This document shows, piece after piece, positions 8,675-17,658 of a stretch of 64,000 nucleotides of DNA. The notes under the pieces are model-generated. The model worked only from the letters and a program-made list of their open reading frames with translations. It ran no database searches and was not told the origin of the DNA. The DNA lies in contig CAVXFL010000020.1 in NCBI GenBank assembly GCA_963761015.1, forward strand, positions 558,001-622,000, written 5' to 3'. Numbering within the stretch: position 1 is the stretch's first letter; the number at the start of each line of letters is the position of its first letter. The stretch comes from CAVXFL01 sp963761015 (lineage in GTDB: Bacteria > Pseudomonadota > Alphaproteobacteria > Acetobacterales > Acetobacteraceae). The translations under genes and the position numbers were made by a program.

Positions 8675-8926
8675 ATGAAAACCCTCGTTCTCGCCAGCCT
8701 CGCCGTGCTCGGTTTGGGCATCGCCGGCGCCTCGGCCGCGGACCATCCGGCGCGCAGCGACGCCTGCGTCGCCTCCAGCGGCCTGCCCACGCCGGATACC
8801 ACCAAAAAGAGCCAGGTTGCGGATATTCATAAACCCTGGCCGGGGCAGGCGAAGCCGTTCGATGTCTCGGGCGCCAAGACGGCGCCGGAGGCGGGCAAGC
8901 CGATCCACGTCGCCGGCTGCGAGTAG
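8675..8926 (+). CDS. Small secreted protein of unknown function
   Basis: An 83-residue protein. Residues 1-21 (MKTLVLASLAVLG ... ASA) form a clear Sec signal peptide with an Ala-Ser-Ala cleavage site. The mature part is about 60 residues and has two cysteines, near its start (SDACVASS) and as the second-last residue (AGCE), which could form a disulfide in the periplasm. A ribosome site, AAGGATCAGGA, lies upstream. No family recognised. It is transcribed away from the nuclease-like gene across a 167-base gap that should hold promoters for both. Confidence 0.65.
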   Translation: MKTLVLASLAVLGLGIAGASAADHPARSDACVASSGLPTPDTTKKSQVADIHKPWPGQAKPFDVSGAKTAPEAGKPIHVAGCE

Positions 8927-8941
8927 CCGCCAGCGCCCGGT

Positions 8942-9556
8942 TCAGTCCGGCCGCGCGCGGCCTTCGTAGAGGAAGGTGTGCGTGCGCGGACCGGGCAGCC
9001 GGCTGTGGCGCATCGCATCGACGCGGAACCCGGCGGCTTCGATCAGCGCGTCGATGCGCCGGTTGAGATGGCAGCCGCCCGCGATCGGCGACCAGAACGG
9101 GTCGAGCCGGTCCTGCCAGCGAGCCACGACGGGTTCCGGCGCCCGGCCGTGCTCGACGAAGAGCAGGCTGCCGCCGGGACGCAGCACACGACGGGCCTCG
9201 CCGAGCGCCCGCGCCGCGTCCGGAATGGTGCAAAGCGTCCAGGTGGTCACGACCGTGTCGATCGAGCGGTCCGGCAGCGGCAGGGCCTCGGCGCTGCCTT
9301 CGACGAGTTCGACCGGTACCGAGGCGGCGGCCGCGGAACGCTCGGCACGCGCGAGCAAGCCCGCCGAGGGTTCGAGGCCGATAACCGAGGTGACGCCCTC
9401 GCCGTAAAGCGGCAGGTTCAGCCCCGAACCGATGCCGAATTCGAGCACGCGGCCCTCGGCGGCGCCGGCGACGCTCGCCCGATACGGGCGGAGCACCTCG
9501 GCGCGCATGGCCAGATGGATCAGCGGCGGCAAGACGATGCGTGCGTAAAATCCCAT
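8942..9556 (-). CDS. Class I SAM-dependent methyltransferase
   Basis: A 204-residue Rossmann methyltransferase of the UbiE/type-11 kind. Motif I is VLEFGIGSGLN, the acidic motif II region is IGLEPSAGLL, then SAEALPLPDRSID and a motif with VLRPGGSLLFVEHG. The substrate is not evident; small-molecule methyltransferases of this size act on lipids, quinones or thiols. The start is ATG 9556. It lies a few bases downstream of two exported paralogues on the same strand and may be the last gene of that unit. Confidence 0.8.
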   Translation of the reverse strand: MGFYARIVLPPLIHLAMRAEVLRPYRASVAGAAEGRVLEFGIGSGLNLPLYGEGVTSVIGLEPSAGLLARAERSAAAASVPVELVEGSAEALPLPDRSIDTVVTTWTLCTIPDAARALGEARRVLRPGGSLLFVEHGRAPEPVVARWQDRLDPFWSPIAGGCHLNRRIDALIEAAGFRVDAMRHSRLPGPRTHTFLYEGRARPD

Positions 9557-9561
9557 GCGGC

Positions 9562-10146
9562 TCAGGGCTCGGCCGGGCCCGAGCCGATTGGGGGCGGCGC
9601 GGCCGCGGGCGGCGGCGCGCGTTCGTAATCCGTCGGTACCTGGAAGGCTTTGGCCTTCAGCGGGCCGTAGCGGACCGACAGCGCCCGCACCAAAGGTCGG
9701 CCGGCTTGCTCGGCGCGCAGCAGCACGCCGTCGGCGGTGACACAGAGCTGCTTCGCCTCGCCCTCGCTTGTCGCGACCCGCCATTCGGTGCAGGACAGCC
9801 CCGCGACCTTTGCTTGTCCCGCGCGGACAAAGGCGGCGGACTCGTCGGGCTGGAGCGCGGTCCGGCTCGGCGCGTCCAGCTCCAGCACGGAGCGCCTGGC
9901 GGTATCGACCAGCCAGAGATGATGCGTCGCGTGATCGACGATCATGTAGATTGGCCCGGGCGGATCGACCCGCTCGAACTTCGCGGCGGCGAGCCAACGC
10001 ACGCGCTCCGTCAGCGTCCGCCCGGATTGCGTCACGCGGTAGGTAATGTCCACGTCCCGCAACGGGATGAATTGCGGGCGGGATTGGGCGGAGGCCTCGC
10101 CGGCGGCAAACAGCGTCAGGGCCGCGGCGGCGAGAGCCGGCCTCAC
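9562..10146 (-). CDS. Exported protein, paralogue of its upstream neighbour
   Basis: A 194-residue protein starting at GTG 10146. The GTG overlaps the stop of the upstream gene (GTGA), so translation is coupled. The signal peptide is LAAAALTLFAAGEASA. The mature protein begins FIPLRDVDITYRV and shares the plan of the upstream protein: an R-D-V-x-(I/V)-T-Y strand, a stretch resembling (I/L)IVDHAT, and a C-T-E-W segment followed by CVT.DGVLL. It resembles DUF4412-like periplasmic proteins. The C-terminus is proline- and alanine-rich. Function unknown. Confidence 0.65.
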   Translation of the reverse strand: MRPALAAAALTLFAAGEASAQSRPQFIPLRDVDITYRVTQSGRTLTERVRWLAAAKFERVDPPGPIYMIVDHATHHLWLVDTARRSVLELDAPSRTALQPDESAAFVRAGQAKVAGLSCTEWRVATSEGEAKQLCVTADGVLLRAEQAGRPLVRALSVRYGPLKAKAFQVPTDYERAPPPAAAPPPIGSGPAEP

Positions 10147-10745
10147 CTCGGCAGCGCGCGCGCCGCCTGCGAGATGTCGATCTGCTTGAAGCCGGCGGGC
10201 GGCACGAACAGCGCCATCGGCTGCGGATCGTAAGACACCTCCTCCGCCTGCAAGCCGCCGCCGCTGCCGTTCTTGTCGCGGCCGCGCCCGAGCAGCAATA
10301 CGCCGTCCTTGGTCACGCACACGGTGCCGTTGGCGCGCGAGGACTCGACCTGCCACTCGGTGCAAGGCTGGCCGGCGATCGTTTCGCTGGCTCCGCGGAC
10401 GAACTTCATATCGCCGTTCAATATGAAGCCGGTCGCCATTTCCGCATTGAGCGGCATCTGGAAGTAGACGTGCTGCTCGCCCATCACCACCGTCATGGTC
10501 TTGGCGGTGCGGTCGATGATGAGGAAGCCGCGCCGATTCGGCGTCTCCAGCCGCAGCCGGTTGGTCCTGGCCGAGAAGTACATGTGCGCCTGCTTCGCCG
10601 CGCCCGGACCGTGGTGGTCGATCGTGTAGGTGACCGCGACGTCGCGCGTCGGCAGATAGAGCGGATGGTCCTGCTGGGCCCATGCCATTCCCGCCGGGAG
10701 TAGCGCGGCCACGCCGCAGAGAGCAAAGATCTTGGTACGTGACAT
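10143..10745 (-). CDS. Exported protein, first of a tandem pair
   Basis: A 200-residue protein with a signal peptide (SRTKIFALCGVAALLPAG ... AWA). The mature part has PTRDVAVTYTIDH, RGFLIIDRTAKTMTVVM, PCTEWQVE and VCVTKDGVLLLGRG. These align by eye with the downstream gene, showing an old duplication. The two conserved cysteines probably form a disulfide in the periplasm. Such PTRDV proteins are, as far as I recall, frequent in Acetobacteraceae, but no activity is known to me. A possible role in envelope lipid or heavy-metal binding would be speculation. Confidence 0.7.
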   Translation of the reverse strand: MSRTKIFALCGVAALLPAGMAWAQQDHPLYLPTRDVAVTYTIDHHGPGAAKQAHMYFSARTNRLRLETPNRRGFLIIDRTAKTMTVVMGEQHVYFQMPLNAEMATGFILNGDMKFVRGASETIAGQPCTEWQVESSRANGTVCVTKDGVLLLGRGRDKNGSGGGLQAEEVSYDPQPMALFVPPAGFKQIDISQAARALPR

Positions 10746-10806
10746 GAAGTCGCCTTGCCTAGGTTCGGATCACCAAGTCCGGTTATGACGCCTCGCGAAG
10801 GCGCGA

Positions 10807-11466
10807 TCAATGGCCGGCCAGCGCGCGGATCTCGGCCTCGAGCAGCGCCGGGTCCGGGTTCGTCAGCCAGCGGGCGCGCAGCGCGACCGAATCGGCGAGC
10901 AGGCGCTTGTAATCGTCGCGCGGCATTTCCTCGGCGCCGAACTGGGCCAGGTGCGCCGTGACGAACTGGGTATCGAGCAGGCGGAAGCCGCCGAGCCGGA
11001 GACGCGCGACCAGATGCACGAGCGCCGCCTTCGACGCGTCGCGGACACGGCTGAACATGCTCTCGCCGAAGAAGGCCGCGCCGATGACGACGCCGTAGAG
11101 CCCGCCGACCAGCCGCCCGGCGTCGCGGCACTCCACCGAATGGGCATAGCCGAGCCGGTGCAACTCGCCGAACAGCCGCTCGATTTCGGCGTTGATCCAG
11201 GTGTCCTCGCGCCCGGCGCTGGCGGCGGCGCAGCCCTGCACGGTGGCGGCGAAGTCGGTATCCACTGTGACCTGAAAGCGGCCCGAGAGCACGGTCCGTT
11301 TCAGCCGCCGCGGCAAGTGGAACAAATCCAGCGGCAGCACGCCGCGCTGTTCCGGATCGAGCCAATAGAGCCGCTCGCCGCGCCTTGTCTCCGCCATGGG
11401 AAACAGCCCGGCGCGATAGGCCCGCAGCATCAGCTCCGGCGTGATCTCGAACGAGCGCCTGGACAT
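10807..11466 (-). CDS. aat: Leucyl/phenylalanyl-tRNA--protein transferase
   Basis: A 219-residue enzyme that adds Leu or Phe from aminoacyl-tRNA to N-terminal Lys/Arg of proteins and so marks them for ClpS/ClpAP degradation (N-end rule). Family signatures seen are YRAGLFPMAE, WLDPEQRGVLPL, TWIN at the acceptor pocket, GYAHSVECRD, GGLYGVVIGAAFFGESMFS and LLDTQFVT. The length is normal. It is divergent from the ThDP decarboxylase gene, with a 132-base gap for both promoters. Confidence 0.95.
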   Translation of the reverse strand: MSRRSFEITPELMLRAYRAGLFPMAETRRGERLYWLDPEQRGVLPLDLFHLPRRLKRTVLSGRFQVTVDTDFAATVQGCAAASAGREDTWINAEIERLFGELHRLGYAHSVECRDAGRLVGGLYGVVIGAAFFGESMFSRVRDASKAALVHLVARLRLGGFRLLDTQFVTAHLAQFGAEEMPRDDYKRLLADSVALRARWLTNPDPALLEAEIRALAGH

Positions 11467-11598
11467 GGCTCGGCATTAATGACGTGGACCGGCTGGGTGT
11501 TCCAGAGTGGCCTCGGAGATTCCGGCGGCGATGCGTCTCGCGCGCCGGGCCGCTGTCGCCGTATCGTGGCGCTTCAGGCGAGCGCGAAGGGGGCGTCG

Positions 11599-13272
11599 AT
11601 GCGAACCACCGGACGGCGGCTGTTTCTCGACCTGCTACGGCAGGAGGGCGTGACCGCCATTTTCGGCAATCCCGGCACGACCGAGTTGCCGCTGATGGAC
11701 GCGATGGCGGCCGAGGAGGCGATTCGTTACGTGCTCGGCTTGCAGGAGGCGTCGGTGCTGGCGATGGCCGACGGCTATGCGCGGGCAAGTGGCCGGCTGG
11801 CGGTGGCCAACCTGCACGTCGCGCCCGGGCTCGGCAACGCCATGGGCATGCTGTTCGACGCGCAGAAGGCGGGCTCGCCGCTGCTGGTGACGGCGGGGCA
11901 GCAGGCGCAGGGTTTCGGGATCACCGAACCGAATCTCTACGCCGAGTTGCCACCGCTGGCGCGCCCATTGGTGAAATGGGCGGCGGAGGTGCATTCGCTG
12001 GCGGAACTGCCGCTGCTGCTGCACCGTGCGGCGAAGACCGCGCTGGCGCCGCCGACCGGCCCCGTATTCCTGTCCCTTCCGGTGGACGTGATGAACGCCG
12101 AGGGCGAGGCGGAGCTAGGCGCGCCGACGCGCGTGGCGCCGTTCATCGCCGGGGATCCGGCGGCGATTGCCGCGGCGACCGAGCTGCTGGCCGCGGCCGA
12201 GCGGCCGGTGATCATCGCCGGCGACGCGGTGGCGGCGAGCGGGGCGCACGAGGCGCTCGTGCGGCTCGCCGAGCAACTCGGCGCGCCCGTGCACCTGGAA
12301 GGCGAGGCGAGCACCCTGCCCTTCCCGCCGCGCCATCCGTTGTTCCGCGGGCCGGTGATCCGGCTCGGCCATCAGATCCGCAAAATTCTCGACGCGCACG
12401 ATGTGCTGTTTTCGGTCGGCGCCGACCTGTTCACGCTGTCGCTGCCGCCGGACGTCGCGCCGGTGCCGCCGGGATTGCGGATCGTGCATCTCGACCCCGA
12501 TCCCTGGCAGCTCGGGAAGAACTACGCGACCGACGCCGCCATCCTCGGCGATCCGCTGACCACGCTGCCCGAACTCGCGCGCGCGATCATGGCGCGCATG
12601 ACCGATGGCCAGCGCGAGCGGGCGAGCGCCAGGGGCCGCGCCATCGGCGCCGCCATCGCGGGCGAGCGGCAGGAGTTGCACGCGCGCGCCGAGCGCGAGG
12701 CGGACCGCTCGCCGATGTCGCCCCTCGCCCTGATGCGCGCGGTCGGCGAGGTGCTGCCGGCGGAGGCCGTGGTGGTGGACGAGTCGATTTCGTCCGGCGC
12801 GGGGCTGTTCCAATTCCTGAAATCGGCGCGGCCGGGCAGCCTGTTCGGCAATCGCGGCGGCGGCATCGGCTGGGGCTTGCCGGCCGCGATCGGCGTGCGG
12901 ATGGCGCTGCCGGAACGGCCGGTCGTGGCGCTGATCGGCGACGGCAGCGCGATGTATTCCTGCCAGGCTCTCTGGACCGCCGCGCACGAGCGCGTGCCGG
13001 TGACGTTCGTCATTCTCAACAATCGTTCGTATCGGATTTTGAAGCAGCGGCTGAACGCGGCGCGCGGCGCGGCGGCGCAGCGCGACCGCTATGTGGGGAT
13101 GGAGTTGACGGAACCGGCGATCGACTTCGTAGGCCTCGCCACCGCGCTCGGCGTGCCGGCGGTTTTAGTATCTGGCATCGCGGCGTTCAGCGATGCGCTA
13201 CGACAGGGGATTGCCTCCGATCGACCGCTGCTGATCGACGCCGCCGTCGATCCGAGCTTCAAGCCAATATGA
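11599..13272 (+). CDS. Benzoylformate-decarboxylase-like ThDP enzyme
   Basis: A 557-residue thiamine-diphosphate enzyme of the pyruvate-oxidase/BFDC family. The cofactor Glu sits in LQEASVLAMADGYARA, the catalytic His in NLHVAPGLGNAMG (His70 of Pseudomonas BFDC), and the ThDP motif is GDGSAMYSCQALW ... NNRSYRILK. The substrate-loop GNPGTTELP has Thr where BFDC has Ser26. The region holding the second BFDC catalytic His (His281) reads SVGADLFTLSLPP and has no His. It may therefore cleave a different 2-keto acid or carry out carboligation. ATG 11599 follows an AAGGGGGCG site. Its location just upstream of the furoate-type operon suggests shared use in aromatic or heteroaromatic acid catabolism (inference). 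Confidence 0.75.
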   Translation: MRTTGRRLFLDLLRQEGVTAIFGNPGTTELPLMDAMAAEEAIRYVLGLQEASVLAMADGYARASGRLAVANLHVAPGLGNAMGMLFDAQKAGSPLLVTAGQQAQGFGITEPNLYAELPPLARPLVKWAAEVHSLAELPLLLHRAAKTALAPPTGPVFLSLPVDVMNAEGEAELGAPTRVAPFIAGDPAAIAAATELLAAAERPVIIAGDAVAASGAHEALVRLAEQLGAPVHLEGEASTLPFPPRHPLFRGPVIRLGHQIRKILDAHDVLFSVGADLFTLSLPPDVAPVPPGLRIVHLDPDPWQLGKNYATDAAILGDPLTTLPELARAIMARMTDGQRERASARGRAIGAAIAGERQELHARAEREADRSPMSPLALMRAVGEVLPAEAVVVDESISSGAGLFQFLKSARPGSLFGNRGGGIGWGLPAAIGVRMALPERPVVALIGDGSAMYSCQALWTAAHERVPVTFVILNNRSYRILKQRLNAARGAAAQRDRYVGMELTEPAIDFVGLATALGVPAVLVSGIAAFSDALRQGIASDRPLLIDAAVDPSFKPI

Positions 13273-13400
13273 TGTCGCTCGCAGTTCATTGCCGGACCCG
13301 TTCGGGTGCGCTTTCACGCCGCCCGGACGCGCAAATCGCCGCGATTCCATGCCCGCACCGAACCGTGACGCAACAATAATCGCCAACGCTCGTGCAGCGC

Positions 13401-16339
13401 ATGGAGGACATCCATCCGACGCAATCCTGGGTCGGCCGCGCGATTCCCCGTGTCGAGGATGCGACGCTACTGACGGGAGGCGGTCGCTTCATCGACGATC
13501 TCGGCACGCCCGCCGGCACCCTGCGCGCCGCCATCCTGCGCTCACCGCACGCCCATGCCGAGTTCGCGTCCATCGACACCGCTCACGCGCGCGCCGCCGA
13601 CGGTGTCGCGGCGGTGATCACCGGCAAGGACGTCCGGGCCTATACGAACAGCCTGCTCGTCGGCGTGCGCGCGCCGATAACATGCTGGCCGATCGCTACC
13701 GATCGCGTGCGCTATGTCGGCGAACCAGTTGCCGTCGTGGTCGCACGCGACCGCTACCTCGCGGAAGACGCGCTCGATCTGATCGAGGTTCGCTACGATC
13801 CCTTGCCCGCGGTAATCGACCCGCTGGCAGCGCTCGGCTCCGATGCGCCGGCAATACATCCGGGGCTGAACGGCAATCTCGCGAGCGACCGTTCGTTTCG
13901 CTACGGTGATCCCAAAAGCGTGTTCGCCGACGCGCCGCACCACATCGCCATCGAGGCGCGGTATCCGCGCAACGCCTGCACGCCGATCGAAACATATGGC
14001 GTGATCGCCACCTACGATGCCGCCGAGGATGCCTATGATATTCTCGCCAATTTCCAGGGACCGTTCAGCCTCCACGCGGTGATCGCGCGCGCTGAAGGTG
14101 CCGGGCAACCGCCTGCGGCTGCGCACGCCGCCCGACTCCGGCGGCAGTTTTGGCGTCAAGCAGGGCGTGTTTCCGTACGTGGTGCTGATGGCGGTGGCAG
14201 CGCGGCTCACCGGGCGGGGGGTGAAATGGATCGAGGACCGGCTGGAGCACCTCGCCGCCTCCACCTGCGCCACCAACCGCGTCGTGAAACTTGCCGCCGC
14301 GGTGGGCGACGACGGCCGCGTCCTGGCGCTCGACTGGGACCAGATCGAGGATTGCGGCGCGCATCTGCGGGCGCCCGAGCCGGCCACGCTTTACCGGATG
14401 CACGGAAACATGACCGGCGCTTACGACATCCGCCATGTCGCCATCCGCAACCGCGTGGTGCTGACGAACAAGATGCCGACCGGGCTCAATCGCGGATTCG
14501 GCGGGCCACAAGTCTATTTCGCGCTCGAACGGCTGATGCAGCGCATCGCGCGCACGCTCGGGCTCGATCCGCTGGAGGTCATCCGCCGCAATCTGGTGCG
14601 CGCCTTTCCATATCGCACCGCGACCGGCGGCCTGCTCGATTCCGGCGGATACGAGGCGGCGGTCGCGGCCGCACTCGAGCAGGGCGGCTACGGCGACCTC
14701 GCCCGCCGCCGCGGAAGCACGCGCCGGTGGAAAAATCTACGGCATCGGCTTTGCCGCGGTTGTCGAACCCAGCGTCTCGAACATGGGGTACATCACCACC
14801 GTGCTGAGCGCCGAGGAACGGCGCCGGGCCGGGCCGAAGAACGGGGCCGAGGCGACCGCCACCATCGCCATCGATCCGCTCGGCAGCATCAGCGTGCACG
14901 TCGCCTCGACGCCGCAAGGCCAGGGGCATCGCACCGTGCTGGCGCAGGTGGTGGCCGATGTGTTCGGGTTGCGCCCCGACGAGATCCGGGTCGTGACGGA
15001 ACTGGATACGGCAAGGGACGCCTGGTCGATTGCGTCCGGCAACTATTCCAGCCGGTTCGCTCCGGCGGTTGCCGGCGCCGCGCATCTCACCGCGACGCGG
15101 CTGCGGGACAAGCTGGCGCGGCTTGCCGCCGCGCAACTCAACGTCGCGGCGGAGGACGTGATCTTCACCGCCGGGCGCATCCTTGCGCGCGATAATCCGG
15201 ACAACTCTCTCCCGTTCGCGCGGGCGGCGGCCACGACGCATTGGGCGCCCGCGCTGCTGCCCGCGGGCATGGAGCAAGCCGCGCGCGAAACCGCGTATTT
15301 CTCGCCGCCCGAACTGACCGCGCCCACCGAGGCCGACGAGATCAACAGCTCGCTCTGTCACGGCTTCATCTTCGATATGTGCGCGGTGGAAATCGACCGC
15401 ACGACGGCCGCCGTGCGCATCGACCGCTACGTGACCATGCACGATTGCGGCCGCGTGCTGCATCCCGGCATGGTCGCCGGCCAGATCACCGGCGGCTTCG
15501 CCCACGCGCTCGGCGCCGCGCTGTTGGAGGAACATGCCTACGCGCCCGACGGCAGTTTTCTCAGCGGCACCTTCGCCGATTACCTGGTGCCGACCGCCAT
15601 GGAGGTGCCGGACCCAATTACTCTTCACAGCGAGACCCGCTCGCCGTTGACGCCGCTTGGCGCCAAGGGTGTCGGCGAGGGGAACTGCATGTCGACCCCG
15701 GTGTGCATCGCGAACGCGGTCGCCGACGCGCTCGATTTGGACGACATCACGTTGCCGCTGAAGCCCGCGCAATTGGCCGAGCACATCCACGGCAAGGAAC
15801 GCGGCCCCGCAACCGTTCGCCAAACGCCCGGCGCGGAACGACTTCTGTTCGGTGAAGGCTCCACGGAAGTTGCCGCGCCGCGCGAGAAAGCCTGGGCCAT
15901 GCTGCTCGATCCCGACGTGCTCGCGGGGATCATGCCGGGCGCGCATGAGGTGCAGCGGATCTCCGGGGCAGAATTCCGCGCCGAGGTCACGCTCGGCGTT
16001 GGGCCGGTCAGCGGGCGCTATCGCGCGCAAATGCGCCTCTCCGAACCCGATCCGCCGCGTGCCGTCACGCTCGCCGGATCGGCGGACGGCGCGCTCGGCT
16101 TCGGCCACGGCAGCGGTAGCCTGACGCTGGAGGAGCTTGCGCCGGACCGCACGCTTGTCGCTTGGCGCTACGAGGCGGCGATCGGCGGCAAGCTCGCAAC
16201 GATCGGCGGCCGTCTGCTGGACGGCGCGGCGCGCGTACTCATCGCCCGGTTCTTCGCCGCCCTCGCGGAGCGCGCCGCCGGTGCGCCTCACCGAGGGTGG
16301 TTTGCGCGGTTGCTGCGGCTGTTGGGACGGCGGGCGTGA
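13401..16339 (+). CDS. hmfA: Molybdopterin dehydrogenase large subunit with CoxG domain (HmfA-like), frameshifted
   Basis: Xanthine-oxidase-family large subunit. The N-terminal hammerhead domain begins GRAIPRVEDATLLTGGG. Moco-binding elements are GGSFGVKQ, RGFGGPQ and, near 15661-15681, GAKGVGEG with the catalytic Glu. A SRPBCC/CoxG domain is fused at the C-terminus (about 15830-16260). Three frames must be joined, at about 14084-14092 and 14709-14711; one base removed at each gives about 978 residues. The CO-dehydrogenase loop AYXCSFR is absent, so this is not a true CODH. Its operon partners match HmfABCDE, in which HmfABC oxidises 2-furoyl-CoA to 5-hydroxy-2-furoyl-CoA; that substrate is inferred from context. 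GTG 13392 is an alternative start. Confidence 0.7.
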
Positions 16340-17161
16340 AGCCGGCGCCGTTCGATTACGTGCGCGCCGAAACCGTGGACCAGGTCACGGACGCGCTGCG
16401 CGAAGCTGGCGCCGAGGCGCGAATCCTCGCCGGCGGACAATCCCTGATCCCGATGCTGAACATGCGGCTGGCGCGCCCCGCCGTGCTGATCGACCTCCTG
16501 CATGTCCGCGAGTTGCAACGGACCGATCGCCACGGCGACGCTATCCGCATCGGCGCGGCGGTCCGGCAGGCGGAGTTGCAACGACTGCCGGATCTGCGGC
16601 GTTCGCACAAACTGCTGGCCGCCGCCTTGCCGTGGGTCGGCCACGCGCAGACTCGCAGCCGCGGCACCGTATGCGGCTCGATCGCGCACGCCGATCCGAG
16701 CGCGGAATTGCCGCTGGTGCTGCTCGCGCTCGGCGGCGAGGTGCATCTTCGGTCCCGTCGCGGCGCCCGGCGCGTGCCGGGAGAAGTATTTTTCAGCGGC
16801 ATGATGACGACCGCGCGGCGGGACGACGAGTTCATCGAGGCGGTGTTGCTGCCCGCCGCGCGCCCAGGTCACGGCTACGCCTTCCGCGAAGTGGCGCGCC
16901 GGCACGGCGACTTCGCCATCGTTGCGTGCGCCGCCGTGGTGAAACAGCGCATCGTCCCGCCTCGCCATCGGCGGGGTTGCCGACCGGCCAGTCGCACGCG
17001 AGCTTCCGATCGCCGGCTCGGCGCTGGACGAGGCGCTCGACGCCTTCGCCTGGGAACTGGACGCGCGCGACGACATGCACGCGACCGGCGCCTATCGGCG
17101 CGAACTCGTGCGCCGCGTCGGCCGCGCGGTGATCGCGGAGGCCGCCGCGCGCCGCGGCTGA
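16336..17161 (+). CDS. hmfB: FAD-binding subunit of the dehydrogenase (HmfB-like), frameshifted
   Basis: CoxM-type FAD subunit that passes electrons from the 2Fe-2S subunit to an acceptor. FAD motifs are AGGQSLIPMLNMRLARP and TVCGSIAHADPSAELP, followed by a CoxM C-terminal domain (LAIGGVADRP ... LDAFAWELDARDDMHATGAYRR). GTG 16336 overlaps the large-subunit stop (GTGA). The frame changes at about 16955-16957; deleting one C there restores the chain to about 274 residues, the usual size. Order and coupling show it belongs to the same enzyme complex. Confidence 0.75.
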
Positions 17162-17658
17162 GTGCGGCCGCGCGGCATCGTGTCCGCTTCACCCTGAACG
17201 GCCGCCCCGTCGAGGGCGAGGCCGAGCCGCGGCTGCTGCTGTCCGACTTCCTGCGGCACGTGCTCGGCGCAACGGGCACGCATGTCGGCTGCGAGCACGG
17301 CATTTGCGGTGCTTGCACGGTGCAGATCGACGGCGCGCCTGCCCGCGCCTGTCTCGCCCTCGCGGTGCAGGTCGAGGGCGCCGAGATCCGCACCATCGAG
17401 GGCCTCGCGCCATCGCCGGGCCGGCTCTCGGTGCTGCAGGAGGCGTTTCGCGAGCACCACGCGCTGCAATGCGGCTTCTGCACCGCCGGCATCCTGATGT
17501 CGCTGGACGCGCTGCTGCGCGAGTCCGAGACGCCGACCGAGTTGGAGATTCGGGCGATGCTCTCTGGTCATCTGTGCCGCTGCACCGGCTACACGCCGAT
17601 CGTGCGCGCCGCGCTTGCGGCCGCGGCCCGGCCACACCAGGACAAGGGCGATGCTTGA
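17162..17658 (+). CDS. hmfC: 2Fe-2S subunit of the dehydrogenase (HmfC-like)
   Basis: CoxS-type small subunit of about 165 residues. The plant-type 2Fe-2S site is GCEHGICGAC plus a downstream Cys, and the second cluster uses QCGFCTAGI and HLCRCTGY. No start codon exists in the main frame. GTG 17162, directly after the FAD-subunit stop, fits if one base is missing between about 17165 and 17180, so the annotated start implies a -1 correction. The stop overlaps the ATG of the ligase gene. It relays electrons from Moco to FAD. Confidence 0.75.

Noticed and set aside
13401..17658. Aerobic carbon monoxide dehydrogenase (coxMSL)
   Set aside because: The AYXCSFR active-site loop is absent, gene order is L-M-S, and a CoA ligase and a hydratase-fold gene follow, which fits acyl-CoA hydroxylation better.
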